A DNA stretch of 8,152 bases from Novosphingobium sp. (GTDB lineage Bacteria; Pseudomonadota; Alphaproteobacteria; Sphingomonadales; Sphingomonadaceae): the NCBI GenBank assembly GCA_030830245.1, contig JAURNJ010000115.1:1-8152 (forward strand), in the 5' to 3' direction. The position numbers and the translations under genes were made by a program. The first letter of the stretch is position 1. Each line of letters begins with the position of its first letter. Positions 1 through 6,388 of the stretch are shown piece by piece. The notes under the pieces are model-generated. The model saw only the letters and a list, made by a program, of their open reading frames with translations, was not told where the DNA came from and made no database searches.

Positions 1-1021
1 CATGGCGCAGGCGCTGATCATCAACCTGCTGATGGCGGGCGCGCTAGCTAGCACCGTCTGGGGATGGGCCAAGGGCCAATATACCGCAGGGCAGCTTGTC
101 TTCGTCCAGACCTATCTCGTCCAGCTGTTCCGCCCGCTCGACATGCTCGGCATGGTCTATCGCACGATCAACCAGGGGCTGATCGACATGGCGGCGATGT
201 TCAAGTTGATCGATACCGAGATCGAAGTGAAGGACAGGCCCGGCGCGCCCGCGCTGGTGGTCAAGCGTCCCAGCCTCGCCTTCGACAATGTCGTGTTCGG
301 ATATGAGCAGGATCGCACCATCCTGCATGGTCTCTCGTTCGAGGTGCCCGCCGGCAACCAGTTCGCCGTGGTCGGCCCCTCCGGCGCGGGCAAGAGCACG
401 ATCGCGCGGCTCGTATTCCGCTTCTACGACCCATGGGAGGGCCGGATCCTGATCGACGGGCAGGACATCCGCGACGTGACGCAGGAATCGGTGCGCCGCG
501 TGCTTGGCATCGTGCCGCAGGATTCGGTGCTGTTCAATGAGACCGTGGGCTACAACATCGCCTATGGCCGCGAAGGCGCCGGCCCCGAAGAGGTCGAGGC
601 AGCCGCCCGCGCCGCTGCGCTGATGCCGCTGATCGAGCGCTTGCCCAAGGGTTTCGACACCGAAGTGGGCGAACGCGGCCTCAAGCTGTCCGGTGGCGAG
701 AAGCAGCGCGTGGCAATCGCCCGCACGCTGGTCAAGAATCCCCCGATCCTGCTGCTCGACGAGGCGACCTCCGCGCTCGACACGCGCACCGAGCAGGAGA
801 TTCTCGCCACGCTGCACAATGTCGCCGAGGGGCGCACGTCGCTGTCAATCGCCCACCGCCTGTCGACCGTTGCCGATGCGGACCGCATTCTCGTGCTCGA
901 CCAGGGGCGGCTGGCGGAAAGCGGCACCCACGCGGAACTGTTGCGCCATGACGGTCTCTATGCCGATATGTGGGCGCGCCAGGCCGCCGAGGCGGCGGAA
1001 ATGGAAGAAGCGGCGGAATAG
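1..1021 (+). CDS. atm1: ATM1-type ABC exporter (heavy metal/glutathione-conjugate export), C-terminal part, 5' truncated by window edge
   Basis: This is the end of a half-transporter: about 340 residues are visible of a family near 600 residues. Base 1 is the last base of an upstream codon, so the ATG at 2 is probably internal. The visible part starts in a membrane helix (about residues 5-22). Next come the last membrane helix and its extension, including the stretch QLFRPLDMLGMVYR (41-54) typical of Atm1 exporters. A complete nucleotide-binding domain follows: Walker A GPSGAGKST (125-133), Q-loop Gln173, signature LSGGE (229-233), Walker B ILLLDE (249-254), D-loop SALD (257-260) and switch His285. 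The family works as a homodimer in the inner membrane and exports glutathione derivatives or metal-glutathione complexes. The wording of the sequence closely matches what I remember of the Novosphingobium aromaticivorans Atm1 protein. The specific substrate is inferred from the family only. It ends at TAG 1019-1021, 87 bp before the next gene. Confidence 0.93.
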   Translation, partial: MAQALIINLLMAGALASTVWGWAKGQYTAGQLVFVQTYLVQLFRPLDMLGMVYRTINQGLIDMAAMFKLIDTEIEVKDRPGAPALVVKRPSLAFDNVVFGYEQDRTILHGLSFEVPAGNQFAVVGPSGAGKSTIARLVFRFYDPWEGRILIDGQDIRDVTQESVRRVLGIVPQDSVLFNETVGYNIAYGREGAGPEEVEAAARAAALMPLIERLPKGFDTEVGERGLKLSGGEKQRVAIARTLVKNPPILLLDEATSALDTRTEQEILATLHNVAEGRTSLSIAHRLSTVADADRILVLDQGRLAESGTHAELLRHDGLYADMWARQAAEAAEMEEAAE

Positions 1022-1031
1022 GCCGTCCAAA

Positions 1032-1076
1032 GCATCGCGCGGAAAAGTGGGAACCGGTTTTCCGCAAAAGCGATGC
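1032..1076. repeat. REP-like imperfect palindrome between the ABC exporter and SMP-30 genes
   Basis: The outer arms GCATCGC (1032-1038) and GCGATGC (1070-1076) are complementary, as are the inner arms GCGGAAAA (1039-1046) and TTTTCCGC (1058-1065). They enclose an 11-base loop (1047-1057), with AAAA (1066-1069) bulged on the 3' side. That gives 15 paired bases. No T-tract follows, so it is a poor match to an intrinsic terminator. The central part, with GTGGGAACCGGTTTTCC, resembles short palindromic repeats that I recognise as dispersed in alphaproteobacterial genomes; that identification is from memory. It could form an mRNA hairpin that protects or separates the two flanking transcripts. Confidence 0.7.
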
Positions 1077-1108
1077 GACAACAAATGTAGCTTGGGGAGG
1101 AAGAAGCC

Positions 1109-1951
1109 ATGCAGTTCGAAGTGATCGCCGAGGGACTCGCTTTCCCCGAAGGCCCGGTCGTGATGGAAGATGGCTCGGTCATCGTGGTCGAAACCCACGG
1201 CGGGCGGATCACCCGTTGCTGGCAGGGCGGTCGCAAGGAAACAGTCGCCACGCCCGGCGGCGGGCCGAACGGCCTGGCGGTAGGCCCCGACGGCGCGCTC
1301 TATCACTGCAACAACGGCGGCCACGACGACAGCTACAGCGGCGGGAGGATCGAACGGATCGACATCGCCACCGGCAAGGTCGAGCGCCTCTACGACAGCA
1401 GCAACGACGCCATGATCAGCGCGCCCAACGACATCATGTTCGATAGCGACGGTAACATCTGGTTCAGCGACCTTGGCCGCATCGGCGAAAAGGCAAAGGA
1501 ATGGGGCGGCATGTATTGCGCCGCGCCCGATGGCTCGAAACTCACCCGGATCGTCGAGCGAGCGCTGAGCTACAACGGCATCGGCATTTCGCCGGACATG
1601 ACCACGGTCTATGCTGCCGACACCTATTCGGCGCGGCTCTGGGCAGTGGACCGCAAGGCCGAATTGCAGAAACCGCGACTGGTCGGCACCGCGCCCGGGC
1701 CGGTGTTCTTTGACAGCCTTGCCATGACCGCGGCGGGCAACGTCGCTATTGCCGCAGTGACCGGCGGCGCGATCGCGACCTTCACGCCGACGGGCGAACT
1801 GACGATGACCGAGGTCGAGGACCGGCTAGTGACCAACATCGCCTTTGGCGGCGCGGACATGATGGACGCCTACCTCACCTTCTCGGGCCACGGCACCCTG
1901 GTGAAATGCCGCTGGCACGAGCCGGGGATGAAGCTGGTTTATTCAGGGTGA
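1109..1951 (+). CDS. SMP-30/gluconolactonase/LRE family protein
   Basis: A 280-residue cytoplasmic-looking protein with no signal peptide. It has the repeated blades of a six-bladed beta-propeller of the SMP-30/gluconolactonase type. Landmarks are EGP with Glu14, GPNGLAVGPDG (52-62), APNDIMFDSDGNIWFSD (105-121), YNGIGISPD (155-163), FDSLAMTAAGN (201-211) and TNIAFGG (242-248). In the family a divalent metal is held by an N-terminal Glu, one or two Asn and an Asp; Glu14, Asn107, Asn156 and Asp202 are the natural candidates. Family members hydrolyse sugar lactones or related esters, but the substrate here cannot be read from sequence. The start is supported by GGGGAGG (1094-1100), 8 bases before the ATG. 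It converges with the DUF1737 gene across an AT-rich gap. No sugar-catabolism genes are visible nearby, so the gene name gluconolactonase should not be taken as proven. Confidence 0.88.
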   Translation: MQFEVIAEGLAFPEGPVVMEDGSVIVVETHGGRITRCWQGGRKETVATPGGGPNGLAVGPDGALYHCNNGGHDDSYSGGRIERIDIATGKVERLYDSSNDAMISAPNDIMFDSDGNIWFSDLGRIGEKAKEWGGMYCAAPDGSKLTRIVERALSYNGIGISPDMTTVYAADTYSARLWAVDRKAELQKPRLVGTAPGPVFFDSLAMTAAGNVAIAAVTGGAIATFTPTGELTMTEVEDRLVTNIAFGGADMMDAYLTFSGHGTLVKCRWHEPGMKLVYSG

Positions 1952-2355
1952 GAAGATTGTCGGGATTTTTTCGCGCGACGATTTGCTAGGATTCCATCCT
2001 CTGCTTCGGCGTACTCGGGTGGCAGGGAATATCGATAGCTGCGTTCATAATTGCGACCATCGATGAGCGACCTTGCTCTCGTTAAACAAAAAATCCTCTA
2101 AAGTACGAATAAAAATGATAAATCTGAGGAAAAAAAATAGAACATATGAAAATATATTTCCAATATATCCAATATATCTAATCAAATATATCGCTGCTGT
2201 TGCAGGAATGAAGGGTAAGATAATCGAGTATACTGATCTTTTTATATAGCGTTGATTGTGATTATTCGTCCATCGTGCAGTTTTTTGTCTTGGGAATGAT
2301 AAATAATCAATCCACCCTCGAAACCGTAGGTAGCGTCGATCCAGAATTCGCCTGA
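1952..2355. other. 404-bp gene-free, AT-rich gap between convergent genes
   Basis: Both flanking genes end into this gap. Hand counting gives 64 G+C in 220 bases over 2081-2300 (about 29%), and only 12 in 60 over 2101-2160, while coding sequence nearby reaches about 70%. It contains homopolymer runs (A8 at 2130-2137, T6 at 2281-2286) and a tandem CAATATATC repeat. It also has a 10-bp direct repeat AATGATAAAT (2114-2123 and 2295-2304) and a near inverted repeat around TGATTATT (2259-2266) and AATAATCA (2302-2309). I find no convincing gene, tRNA or strong G+C-rich terminator hairpin. A small AGGAT-TCC-ATCCT hairpin (1988-2000) has no T-tract. The gap may act as a loose bidirectional termination zone, a binding site for a xenogeneic silencer, or a remnant of inserted DNA. 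Confidence 0.75.
2161..2178 (+). repeat. Tandem 9-bp repeat CAATATATC x2 in the AT-rich gap
   Basis: CAATATATC occurs at 2161-2169 and again at 2170-2178. A partial third unit, AAATATATC, lies at 2184-2192. The element sits in the most AT-rich part of the gap, so low complexity alone could explain it. Confidence 0.6.
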
Positions 2356-2556
2356 TCACTTCACCACGTCCGCGTCTTTCCAGACCACCCCCTGAGCGGC
2401 CTTCATGCAGCCGCCTTCGTGATCCCAAGAAATCGTCGGCGAACCATAGAGCCGCCAGCCTTGCTCCAGCGCTTCGGACACCCGCTCGCAGAACGCACGG
2501 TCATCCTTGCCGGTGAGCAGGCGGTAAATCGGGCGGTCGTCGGGCGGGCCGCTCAT
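2356..2556 (-). CDS. DUF1737 domain-containing small protein
   Basis: A 66-residue protein of unknown function. The core YRLLTGKDDRAFCERVSEAL (11-30), followed by GWRLYGSP (33-40) and a terminal AQGVVWK (54-60), matches the DUF1737 pattern that I recognise, and the length is normal for that family. It has no signal peptide or membrane segment. Its ATG (2554-2556) overlaps the stop of the upstream SDR gene (2553-2555) in an ATGA arrangement, which indicates translational coupling and one transcript. It is the last gene of the leftward run and ends at the AT-rich gap. I cannot assign a function; the tight link suggests, but does not prove, that it works with the SDR enzyme. Confidence 0.85.
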   Translation of the reverse strand: MSGPPDDRPIYRLLTGKDDRAFCERVSEALEQGWRLYGSPTISWDHEGGCMKAAQGVVWKDADVVK

Positions 2557-3461
2557 TCCCCCTTGCTCCAGAAGCCGCTGGTCAGCGGGACCGGCCCTTG
2601 CTCCATGCCGAGCACGCCGCAGGGGACAAGGCGCTTGCCCAGATCTGCGTCAAAGGCATCGGCGATCTGCGCGGTAGTCCAGGTCTCCCGCCAGGCCGAA
2701 GGCAGCAGCAGCGCCGGGTGGGTATAGAGCTGCACCTCGCCGCTATCGATCCGCACGAGCTGGCCGCTCACCCCCTCGGCCCGGTCGGACAGGAGGTATT
2801 CGACCAGGGGCGAATTGGCCTCGGCCGGCTGGAAGTTCGCGCTGCGATCCACCGCGCCGATGGACTTGCGATAGGCGCTTGTGTGCTCGGCCATGCGGGT
2901 GTTGCCGAAGGGCGAGATGGCGTTGATCCGCACGCCAGTGCCCCTCAAGTCCACCGCCCAGCCATAGACCATCGAGGCGACCGCGCCCTTGGTCGCGCCA
3001 TAGATGCCGAGCGAATCGATGCCCATGTGCGCGCCCGATACGACGTTGACGATCGAGCCCGATCCCTGCGCCACCATGGCCTTCACCGCGTGTCCCGCGC
3101 AGTGCAGCGTACCCATCACATTGACATCGACCAGCGCGCGCGCCGCCACCGGATCGAAATCCCAAGCCTTGTTCATGTGAAACAGGCCGGCATTGTTCAC
3201 CAGCCCGTCGATCCTGCCATAGGCATCGATGCAAGAGGCTATCAGCCGACCGGCCTCGTCCCAGTCGGTGATGTCGGCAACACAGGCATGGGCCACTCCG
3301 CCCGCCGCGCGGATCGCCGCTGCAGTTTCCTCGGCGACATCGGCTTCGACATCGTTGACCACGATCGCGGCACCCTGCCTGGCTGCACCCATGGCGCAAG
3401 CCGCGCCGATGCCGCGTCCCGATCCGGTGATGACCACTGCCTTGCCTTCAAGAATGCCCAT
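2553..3461 (-). CDS. SDR family NAD(P)-dependent oxidoreductase
   Basis: A 302-residue short-chain dehydrogenase/reductase with a Rossmann fold. Visible motifs, numbered from the chosen ATG, are the cofactor loop TGSGRGIG (12-19), NNAG (89-92), Asn114, the serine region NVVSG (139-143) and the catalytic pair Tyr154 and Lys158 in YGATK. Asp37, in VVNDVE at the end of the second strand, suggests NAD rather than NADP (inference). The common SDR body ends near residue 250; an extra tail of about 50 residues follows (WRETWTTAQIADAFDADLG and onward). The ATG at 3461 is preferred over a TTG 21 bases upstream because GGGAGAG (3473-3467) stands 5 bases before it. The gene lies 55 bp downstream of the GFA gene and overlaps the DUF1737 gene by 4 bp. 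The substrate is unknown; alcohol or hydroxyacyl oxidation is generic for the family. Confidence 0.9.
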   Translation of the reverse strand: MGILEGKAVVITGSGRGIGAACAMGAARQGAAIVVNDVEADVAEETAAAIRAAGGVAHACVADITDWDEAGRLIASCIDAYGRIDGLVNNAGLFHMNKAWDFDPVAARALVDVNVMGTLHCAGHAVKAMVAQGSGSIVNVVSGAHMGIDSLGIYGATKGAVASMVYGWAVDLRGTGVRINAISPFGNTRMAEHTSAYRKSIGAVDRSANFQPAEANSPLVEYLLSDRAEGVSGQLVRIDSGEVQLYTHPALLLPSAWRETWTTAQIADAFDADLGKRLVPCGVLGMEQGPVPLTSGFWSKGE

Positions 3462-3466
3462 CAAGT

Positions 3467-3473
3467 CTCTCCC
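3467..3473 (-). promoter_or_regulatory. Ribosome binding site that decides the SDR start
   Basis: On the minus strand GGGAGAG lies 5 bases before the ATG at 3461. The alternative TTG start, 21 bases upstream, would place this site inside the coding region, so the ATG is favoured. Confidence 0.65.
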
Positions 3474-3516
3474 ACTCAACAAGAAGGGTTACGAGACATT
3501 CGGGCAGGAACGCAAC

Positions 3517-3918
3517 CTATTGGCCGAGGAAGCGCTCAAATTCGGGCAAGCGGTGCGCTTGCGCCATCCAGCCAATCCTGTCGGCCACCTGGATATGGCA
3601 CTGCGGCGCAAGAGCATCGAGATCATCGAGCGTCGCCACCTGAATATCGACGAGGCCCGGCAACATCTCCTGATTGCTGGAAAACACGCCGCTGCCGCGT
3701 CGCGGGCAAAACATGCGCAGCGTGGCGCCCGACGAATTGAACGTCGTCACCTCACCCTGTTCGTGCGAAACATCCGCCTCGGCGAACGCGGCCCAGCCGA
3801 CCATCGGCGCGCCGGCGCTCTTGCGACAGTCGGTGCAATGGCACAGCGCGATATGCTCCGGCTCGCCGCTCACCCGATAGCGCACCGCACCGCAATGGCA
3901 CCCGCCTTCAAGTTCCAT
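3517..3918 (-). CDS. GFA family (glutathione-dependent formaldehyde-activating enzyme-like) zinc-fold protein, one zinc cysteine missing
   Basis: A 133-residue protein of the Gfa/CENP-V fold. Visible zinc-binding elements are GGCHCGAVRY (Cys7, Cys9) and CHCTDCRKSAG (Cys26, Cys28, Cys31). The second half of the site should read FCxxCG, but here it is FCPRRGSGVF: Cys71 is present and residue 74 is Arg. The codon is CGC (3699-3697), one transition away from TGC. Family members include Gfa, which was proposed to speed formation of S-hydroxymethylglutathione; most members have no proven reaction. The start is supported by AAAGGAG (3932-3926), 7 bases before the ATG. It lies 45 bp after hslU and 55 bp before the SDR gene, all on one strand. 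Dehydrogenases are common neighbours of such genes, but a formaldehyde role here is unproven. The frame is otherwise intact and of normal length. Confidence 0.88.
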   Translation of the reverse strand: MELEGGCHCGAVRYRVSGEPEHIALCHCTDCRKSAGAPMVGWAAFAEADVSHEQGEVTTFNSSGATLRMFCPRRGSGVFSSNQEMLPGLVDIQVATLDDLDALAPQCHIQVADRIGWMAQAHRLPEFERFLGQ

Positions 3919-3963
3919 GGCGATTCTCCTTTCGCGGGGAGACTATCGCGAGCACGAGAACAT

Positions 3964-5262
3964 TCAAAGAACATATTTCGACAGATCGGTGTCCTTGGCG
4001 AGGTCAGCCAGCCGTTCACGCACATAGGCGGCGTCGATCCGCACCGTGTCGCCCACCCGGTCCTCAGCCTCGAAGCTCAGTTCCTCCAGCAGCCGTTCCA
4101 TCACCGTCTGCAAGCGGCGCGCGCCGATGTTCTCGACGCTTTCGTTCACCTGCGCGGCAACCCGCGCCACTTCGCGAACGGCATCCTCGGCAAAGTCGAG
4201 CGTCACTTTCTCGGTCGCGAGCAGCGCGGTATATTGCTCGACCAGGTTGGCCCGGGTTTCGGAGAGGATCCGCACGAAATCGGCCTCGCTGAGCGCCTTC
4301 AATTCGACGCGGATCGGCAGGCGGCCCTGCAGTTCGGGAAGCATGTCCGAAGGCTTGGCGACATGGAACGCGCCCGATGCGATGAACAGCACGTGGTCGG
4401 TCGTCATCGGGCCGTACTTGGTGGCAACGGTGGTGCCCTCGATCAGCGGCAACAGGTCGCGCTGCACGCCTTCACGGCTGACCGAACCGCCGCGTACGTC
4501 GGAGACGGCGATCTTGTCGATCTCGTCGAGGAAGACGATGCCGTTGGTCTCGGCGTTCTGGAGCGCGACCCGGGCCACGTCATCGTGGTCCATGCGCTTT
4601 TCGCTCTCTTCGTCGACCAGCTTGTCCCAGGCGTCGGGCACCTTGAACTTGCGGCGCTTGAGGTTGTTCTGGCCGAACGCCTTGCCCATGATGTCGGACA
4701 GGTTGATCATGCCGACATTGCCACCCATTCCGGGTATCTCCATGGGCATTGAGGGCGCATCCTCGACCTCGATTTCCACCTCGGTCTCGTTCATTGCGTT
4801 CTCGACGATGCGCTGGCGAAAGCTCTCTCGGGTGGCCTCGCTCGCGCTGTCGCCGACAAGTGCGTTGAGCAGCCGCTCCATCGCTGCCTTGCTCGCTGCC
4901 TCGCGAACCGATTCGCGGCGGCGGTCCTTTTCCAGCCGGATCGCTTCCTCGACGAGGTCGCGAGCGATCTGTTCGACGTCGCGCCCGACATAACCGACCT
5001 CGGTAAACTTGGTCGCCTCGACCTTGATGAACGGCGCCTCGGCCAGCTTTGCCAGGCGGCGGCTGATCTCGGTCTTGCCGCAACCGGTGGGGCCGATCAT
5101 CAGTATGTTCTTGGGCGTCACCTCGTCGCGCAAGGCAGCGGGCAGGCGCTGGCGCCGCCAGCGATTGCGCAGGGCAACGGCAACCGCGCGCTTCGCGTCG
5201 GACTGGCCAATGATATGCTCGTCTAGTGCGGCAACGATGGCTTTGGGCGTGAGATTTTCCAT
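3964..5262 (-). CDS. hslU: ATP-dependent protease ATPase subunit HslU (ClpY)
   Basis: A 432-residue AAA+ unfoldase that forms a hexameric ring, feeds unfolded proteins into HslV and activates it in the cytoplasm. Visible elements are the N-terminal [17 protein letters not shown] (4-20), Walker A GPTGCGKT (57-64), pore loop GYVG (90-93), an inserted I-domain (about 108-240), Walker [10 protein letters not shown] (242-250), a sensor region FIASGAF (293-299), the arginine-finger segment [11 protein letters not shown] (308-318) and sensor-2 GARRL (380-384). The extreme C-terminus LSKYVL is the tail that docks into HslV (Escherichia coli has a similar LSRFIL ending). Length is normal for the family. 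The ATG is 26 bp after the hslV stop with only a weak ribosome binding site, so translation probably depends on hslV being on the same message. Confidence 0.98.
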   Translation of the reverse strand: MENLTPKAIVAALDEHIIGQSDAKRAVAVALRNRWRRQRLPAALRDEVTPKNILMIGPTGCGKTEISRRLAKLAEAPFIKVEATKFTEVGYVGRDVEQIARDLVEEAIRLEKDRRRESVREAASKAAMERLLNALVGDSASEATRESFRQRIVENAMNETEVEIEVEDAPSMPMEIPGMGGNVGMINLSDIMGKAFGQNNLKRRKFKVPDAWDKLVDEESEKRMDHDDVARVALQNAETNGIVFLDEIDKIAVSDVRGGSVSREGVQRDLLPLIEGTTVATKYGPMTTDHVLFIASGAFHVAKPSDMLPELQGRLPIRVELKALSEADFVRILSETRANLVEQYTALLATEKVTLDFAEDAVREVARVAAQVNESVENIGARRLQTVMERLLEELSFEAEDRVGDTVRIDAAYVRERLADLAKDTDLSKYVL

Positions 5263-5288
5263 AGGTCTTTCGGATTGGGAGGTGGCGG

Positions 5289-5861
5289 TCAGACGAGCTC
5301 TACCGTCACCCGCTCGTTGGTGAAGACGCAGACATCAGCCGCGACCTGCATCGCCTTGCGGGCGATCACCTCGGCATCGGCTTCGTATCCGGAAACCGCG
5401 CGCGCCGCTGCAAGGGCATAGTTGCCGCCCGAACCGATCGCCACGATCAGCGTGTCGTCCTTCTCCTCCGGTTCGAGCACGTCGCCATTGCCGGTCAGGA
5501 TCAGCATCGTTTCGCCATCGGCGACGATCATCAGGGCTTCGAGGTTGCGCAGATACTTGTCGGTGCGCCAGTCCTTGGCCAGCTCAACCGCAGCGCGCAG
5601 CAACTGCCCACGATATTCTTCCAGCTTGCGTTCCAGCCGCTCGAACAGGGTGAAGGCATCGGCGGTGGCCCCGGCAAAGCCGGCGACAACCTTGCCGCCC
5701 TCGCCCAGTCGCCGCACCTTGCGTGCATTGGGCTTCATCACCGTGTTGCCCATGGAGACCTGTCCGTCACCGGCAATGACGGTCTTGCCGCCCTTGCGCA
5801 CGCCGACGATCGTGGTGCCATGCCATTGTATGAGGCCGTGGCTGGCCTGGGAGCTATCCAT
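5289..5861 (-). CDS. hslV: ATP-dependent protease subunit HslV (ClpQ), with 15-residue propeptide
   Basis: A 190-residue proteasome-like threonine peptidase that forms the double-hexamer core of HslVU. The mature N-terminus is expected at Thr16 in WHGTTIVGV, so residues 1-15 would be removed. Counting from Thr16 as residue 1, Asp32 and Lys48 fall at the positions of Asp17 and Lys33 in the E. coli enzyme. [14 protein letters not shown] (30-43) and the GSGGNYA loop (143-149) are also conserved. E. coli HslV loses only its Met, so the extension is a real difference; alphaproteobacterial HslV proteins commonly have one ending in HGTT. No other in-frame ATG lies between residue 1 and Thr16. No Shine-Dalgarno sequence is visible upstream, and a heat-shock-type promoter abuts the start. 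It is followed by hslU after 26 bp. Confidence 0.97.
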   Translation of the reverse strand: MDSSQASHGLIQWHGTTIVGVRKGGKTVIAGDGQVSMGNTVMKPNARKVRRLGEGGKVVAGFAGATADAFTLFERLERKLEEYRGQLLRAAVELAKDWRTDKYLRNLEALMIVADGETMLILTGNGDVLEPEEKDDTLIVAIGSGGNYALAAARAVSGYEADAEVIARKAMQVAADVCVFTNERVTVELV

Positions 5862-5862
5862 G

Positions 5863-5882
5863 CGGCGGATATAGGCCCGCCG
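5863..5882. repeat. 6-bp inverted repeat flanking the hslV -10 box
   Basis: CGGCGG (5863-5868) and CCGCCG (5877-5882) are perfect complements around the 8 bases that hold the -10 box. It could be a regulator site or a consequence of GC-rich sequence. Confidence 0.45.
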
Positions 5883-5896
5883 GGATCGCGTTCAAG
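5869..5896 (-). promoter_or_regulatory. Predicted RpoH (sigma-32) heat-shock promoter of hslVU
   Basis: On the minus strand CTTG (5896-5893, within CTTGAA) is followed after 17 bases by CCTATAT (5875-5869). This fits the alphaproteobacterial RpoH pattern CTTG-N17/18-CYTATNT as I know it. The element lies wholly in the 35-bp gap: CTTG begins directly after the bamE stop codon (5899-5897). The expected transcription start, about 6-8 bases past the -10 box, falls at or next to the A of the hslV ATG (5861). hslVU is a classic heat-shock operon, which supports the call. It has not been tested by experiment. Confidence 0.72.
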
Positions 5897-6388
5897 TCAG
5901 CTGCCGTTCGGCCCCGGCCCGGCAGGCGCCGCGCCGCCCGGTCCGCCAGCGCCAACCGCGCCGACATTGCCGAACAGATCCTCAATCAAGCTGCGCTCGC
6001 GGCCCAGCGTCGGCGTCGTATCGCCCTCGGGATCGATCCGTGCGACCTGCTCCTTGCCCATGCGCTCGACCGCCGAGACGTTGCCCGCTGCGTCGAAGAC
6101 AACGCGAAGCACGGTCTGATCGCTGGTGCGCGGGCGACCGAAAGCAAAAGTCTTGGTGTCCTGCGAGATATAGTACCAGTCCCTGTTGCCGAACTGGCTC
6201 ATGAAGGTGGGGCGACCCAGGGTCTTTTCGACCGACTGGCGGTTGTCGATGCCCGCCTGGATCGAATCGACCAGGGCCTGATCGACCAGATAGCCGCGGT
6301 GTGCCTTGATCGAAGCGCACCCGCCCGCGAGCAAGGATACGCCAAGGACAATCAGCGCCGTCTTGGCAATCCGGGGTTCCAAACGCAT
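5897..6388 (-). CDS. bamE: Outer membrane protein assembly factor BamE (SmpA/OmlA family lipoprotein)
   Basis: A 163-residue lipoprotein. A positively charged start (MRLEPRIAK) leads into a hydrophobic helix (10-20) and a lipobox LLAGGC, with the lipidated Cys at 24. The SmpA/OmlA core follows: a region around GIDNRQSVEKTLGRPTF (46-62), then WYYISQDTKTFAFGRP (71-86), RVVFDAAGNVSAVE (95-108) and the end of the folded part near residue 140. The last 23 residues (141-163) are a Gly/Pro/Ala-rich tail, probably disordered. The family protein sits in the inner leaflet of the outer membrane and stabilises the BAM complex that inserts beta-barrel proteins. The start at 6388 is preferred to longer upstream starts because it gives a proper signal peptide and CGGAGAA (6403-6397) precedes it. 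It is divergent from the ubiquinol-cytochrome c chaperone-family gene and 35 bp upstream of hslV. Confidence 0.93.
   Translation of the reverse strand: MRLEPRIAKTALIVLGVSLLAGGCASIKAHRGYLVDQALVDSIQAGIDNRQSVEKTLGRPTFMSQFGNRDWYYISQDTKTFAFGRPRTSDQTVLRVVFDAAGNVSAVERMGKEQVARIDPEGDTTPTLGRERSLIEDLFGNVGAVGAGGPGGAAPAGPGPNGS

Noticed and set aside
1952..1990. Possible intrinsic terminator after the SMP-30 gene (TTGTCG ... CGACGA around a T6 run)
   Set aside because: The T-run lies inside the loop rather than after the stem, and the stem is weak with a G-U pair.
2115..2249. A 44-codon frame on the + strand starting MINLRKKNRTYENIF in the AT-rich island
   Set aside because: It has no ribosome binding site and no recognised family, and it is built largely from the tandem ATAT repeat. 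It is worth noting only if the island proves to be expressed.
2045..2428. A 127-codon frame on the - strand whose C-terminal half looks like a hydrophobic membrane protein
   Set aside because: The hydrophobic part is what AT-rich codons would give by chance. Its N-terminal half is the wrong frame of the DUF1737 gene, and no ribosome binding site or known family is visible.
3462..3482. TTG start for the SDR gene at 3482
   Set aside because: The ATG at 3461 has GGGAGAG 5 bases upstream and begins directly before the Rossmann fold, as is normal for the family.
2598..3740. A 380-codon open frame on the + strand
   Set aside because: It is antisense to the SDR and GFA genes and shows the same shadow-type composition, with no recognisable domain.
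3229..4752. A 507-codon open frame on the + strand across the SDR, GFA and hslU region
   Set aside because: It is antisense to three well-recognised genes and rich in His, Arg and Ala from reading GC-rich codons backwards. It matches no family I know.
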